From Natronoflexus pectinivorans (GTDB taxonomy: Bacteria > Bacteroidota > Bacteroidia > Bacteroidales > Marinilabiliaceae), in NCBI RefSeq assembly GCF_004345615.1, contig NZ_SLWK01000003.1:1-64000 (forward strand): a DNA stretch of 64,000 bases. The letters run 5' to 3'. Position numbers and translations under genes: made by a program. Shown piece after piece: positions 62,309 through 64,000 of this stretch. The notes beneath the pieces were generated by a model. That model ran no database searches. It was not told the DNA's origin and worked only from the letters and a program-made list of their open reading frames with translations. Position 1 is the first letter of the stretch. Each line of letters opens with the position of its first letter.

Positions 62309-63079
62309 TTAATCTTCCTCACCGGTAACAGGCGGAATCAGTTTTAACAAAGTAGAGCTGTGAAGCCCCAGTCGTTTGGTTTCTAATGAAATTATATCCT
62401 CAGGCGGAATGTTGCACAGGTTAACATTATTCCCGAAAAGATTGATGAGTTCTATCTGATGCTTTTTATCAGAGCTGTCCCATAGCAACTGTTGTGGACT
62501 TATATTTTTACCTTCATTTTCATGAATGTATCGGGCCAATCCGTCTTTGCCGTAAACCGGCATTTGTTCACTCTCTTTTATTATCACCATTGAAGCCCCG
62601 GCAGCTAACTCCTCGGACGCAAGTTCTGTCCATTTATCAAAGCTGAAATGCTCATCGTGAAGTGTGCCTGTGGTTTGGCTGATGACTTTATAGTTTTTTG
62701 AAAATTCCCTGATGGCCGAGAGTTTTTCTTCACGGGTGATGCTAATGGTGCCTTCAGAAATTTCCACATACTCCATTCCATATCTGTCAAGATATTTGCG
62801 GTACTCATCCACTAATTTTCTGTGGAAAAAGAGCTCAAAAAGCGTTCCTCCGAAAACCGGTGTAACCTCAGCACTTTTATATATATTAAGTTTTGATTCC
62901 AGCGATGGAATCAAAATACTGGTGCCAAAGGCCATTTTAACAAAATCGGTGTATGGAAATATTCCCTCACAAAAACTCTCCGTTTCACGAACGCTCAAAC
63001 CTTTATCGGTCATCATGGAGACGCCGGTTACGCGAGGTTTATCAGTTCGTTCAGGTAAAAATGGAAGATTAAAGTTCAT
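62309..63079 (-). CDS. Phosphosulfolactate synthase (ComA) family protein
   Basis: A 256-residue TIM-barrel protein of the ComA family, which adds sulfite to phosphoenolpyruvate to form (2R)-phosphosulfolactate. RVTGVSMMTDKGLSVRETES near 16, DFVKMAFGTSILIP near 45, AEVTPVFGGTLFELFFHRK near 70 and MEYVEISEGTISITREEKLS near 100 follow the family order; EELAAGASMVIIKESEQMP near 153 is the acidic region. No coenzyme M genes are present, so the product may feed another sulfonate, such as sulfolactate or sulfonolipid precursors (inference). It sits between a TPR gene and DUF368 on one strand. Confidence 0.88.
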   Translation of the reverse strand: MNFNLPFLPERTDKPRVTGVSMMTDKGLSVRETESFCEGIFPYTDFVKMAFGTSILIPSLESKLNIYKSAEVTPVFGGTLFELFFHRKLVDEYRKYLDRYGMEYVEISEGTISITREEKLSAIREFSKNYKVISQTTGTLHDEHFSFDKWTELASEELAAGASMVIIKESEQMPVYGKDGLARYIHENEGKNISPQQLLWDSSDKKHQIELINLFGNNVNLCNIPPEDIISLETKRLGLHSSTLLKLIPPVTGEED

Positions 63080-63146
63080 GACCCTGTGATTTTAGTTTGT
63101 ATAAATATAACTATAATTTCGGGAGCACGTTCCGATGGTGGTGTTT

Positions 63147-64000
63147 TTAAAACGGACCGTCATCATGAATAAGGTACTTATAAAGAATGCTTCTGAGTGC
63201 CGGACTTCGGTCAATTGGTCCGTCCAGTTCAGGCATAAGATCAATTAATAAGTCATAGCTTCCGGGATCGTTTTGCATGGCCTTTTCAAAATGCATGGCA
63301 GCTTTTTTAACGTTTCTACTGTCTTTAATATAGTAAGTGGCCAATATAAAATGCACAGCCGGTGAATCGGGATACTTCTTTAACCAAGCCTGTAACTGAC
63401 GAACACGTTGTTTTGCAGGTGTTTCTACCAAAATCAGTTGATAAATTTCATAGAAATTTCTCAAGCTTTCAGGATCATCTTCAACAGCCTCTTCAAAAGC
63501 TTTGTAAGCCTCGTCGTACATTTTGTTTAGTAAAAGTGCACGACCGTAGAGATACCAGAATTCCCCAAAGTCAGGATGATGTTTAATGGCAAGTTTTCCA
63601 GCTTTTACCGACTCCTTCTTAAATTGATGGTTAATCAAACAGGCCAGATAGTTAAGCCAAACCGGCATGTAGGCGGGATCAGTTTTGGTGGCGAGACGAT
63701 AAAATCGCAAGGCCATTTCAATATCTCCAATCCTTTCATAACAATCGGCAATGTAGTGATAAGGCAGAATTTCTTCGTAACCATAAGAGATATAATCGAT
63801 ATAAATATCGATGGCTTCCTGACACCTATCTAAATTCACCATGTTGTTGGCTTTGTTAAACAAAGCCTCACCATGGCGAGGATTGAGCGCAAGAGTATAG
63901 TCATAGCAATTATTGGCTGCTTCATAATCACTGTTCTTAATATGAAGAATGCCAAGATTATACCAAGCGTTTTCCGAGAATGGATTGATGTCAATGACTT
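63147..64000 (-). CDS. TPR repeat protein, 5' part beyond the window
   Basis: A partial minus-strand gene; 283 residues are visible and the frame continues to the window edge without a start. TPR units are clear: ENAWYNLGILHIKNSDYEAA just inside the edge, then DCYERIGDIEMALRFYRLAT, GEFWYLYGRALLLNKMYDEA and AVHFILATYYIKDSRNVKKA. They form helical pairs for protein binding. The end is DRSPALRSILYKYLIHDDG. It precedes the ComA gene by 67 bases on the same strand and may be in that operon. Any other domain at its N-terminus cannot be seen. Confidence 0.88.
   Translation of the reverse strand, partial: VIDINPFSENAWYNLGILHIKNSDYEAANNCYDYTLALNPRHGEALFNKANNMVNLDRCQEAIDIYIDYISYGYEEILPYHYIADCYERIGDIEMALRFYRLATKTDPAYMPVWLNYLACLINHQFKKESVKAGKLAIKHHPDFGEFWYLYGRALLLNKMYDEAYKAFEEAVEDDPESLRNFYEIYQLILVETPAKQRVRQLQAWLKKYPDSPAVHFILATYYIKDSRNVKKAAMHFEKAMQNDPGSYDLLIDLMPELDGPIDRSPALRSILYKYLIHDDGPF

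Noticed and set aside
1-64000. CRISPR array, tRNA, rRNA, prophage or intact insertion sequence
   Set aside because: No regularly spaced direct repeats, no tRNA cloverleaf, no rRNA-like stretch, and no transposase, integrase or phage structural gene seen in any frame.

Overview
This window comes from a member of the Bacteroidota, most likely an anaerobic or marine Bacteroidales/Marinilabiliales-type organism. The evidence is indirect but consistent. DNA is AT-rich, genes rarely have strong Shine-Dalgarno sites, and many genes are preceded by the Bacteroidota -7 hexamer TAnnTTTG. The gene set also fits: PPi-dependent phosphofructokinase, a short SerA with lysine where histidine is usual, a long Fcl with an insert, a ComA-like protein beside DUF368, and ZapA followed by RNase Y. 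I found no rRNA, tRNA, CRISPR array, prophage or intact transposon. Most of the window is ordinary chromosome with small accessory patches.

Layout. 0.1-5 kb: an ABC transporter fused to an N-terminal TerB-like/FHA-like region, a secreted protein, a PepSY-type membrane protein and a Cys/His-rich lipoprotein, all on the minus strand. 5-8.7 kb: clpB behind an unusual cluster of TGGCA repeats, then an Hpt-STAS pair. 8.9-15.6 kb: metabolism (gcvT, serC, serA, DUF1015, YggS, dihydroorotate-dehydrogenase-like). 15.9-17.4 kb: a lipoprotein and a second copy of the small secreted family seen at 3.3 kb. 17.6-26.4 kb: uvrA, an ECF sigma factor, a glycosyltransferase, PPi-PFK, an Rrf2 regulator and rsmE. 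26.5-30.6 kb: a tight four-gene operon (C39-like papain-fold protein, RimK-like ATP-grasp ligase, GCS2-type carboxylate-amine ligase, N-formylglutamate-amidohydrolase-like enzyme). This is the best candidate for an uncharacterised pathway. 30.7-36 kb: two radical SAM proteins around a DUF4197 lipoprotein and a PIN toxin-antitoxin pair. 35.7-38 kb: zapB-like, zapA, a candidate structured RNA, and RNase Y. 38.2-41.5 kb: nucleotide-sugar enzymes leading to GDP-L-fucose. 41.6-42.2 kb: an antitoxin followed by a truncated PIN toxin. 42.2-53 kb: PatB, EamA transporter, M48 protease, histidine kinase, kdsA, rarA, oxidoreductase, msrA, pcm. 53-60 kb: an RND efflux operon with a PII-like protein, and truA. 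60-64 kb: a minus-strand cluster of TPR protein, ComA-like enzyme, DUF368 and aroE.

How the genes work together. SerC, SerA, DUF1015, GcvT and the PLP-homeostasis protein suggest a serine/glycine/one-carbon neighbourhood. The 26.5-30.6 kb operon combines two amide-bond-forming folds with two amide-hydrolysing folds, so it probably makes and processes a small glutamate- or amino-acid-containing peptide or conjugate. Gmd, Fcl and the epimerase supply activated sugars for surface polysaccharide, and KdsA supplies Kdo for lipopolysaccharide. TolC, adaptor and RND pump form one complete tripartite exporter. Several intergenic gaps hold short palindromes rather than genes; these are listed as repeats or findings. 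Start codons were moved inward where an internal Met better fits a signal peptide, a family N-terminus or a promoter.
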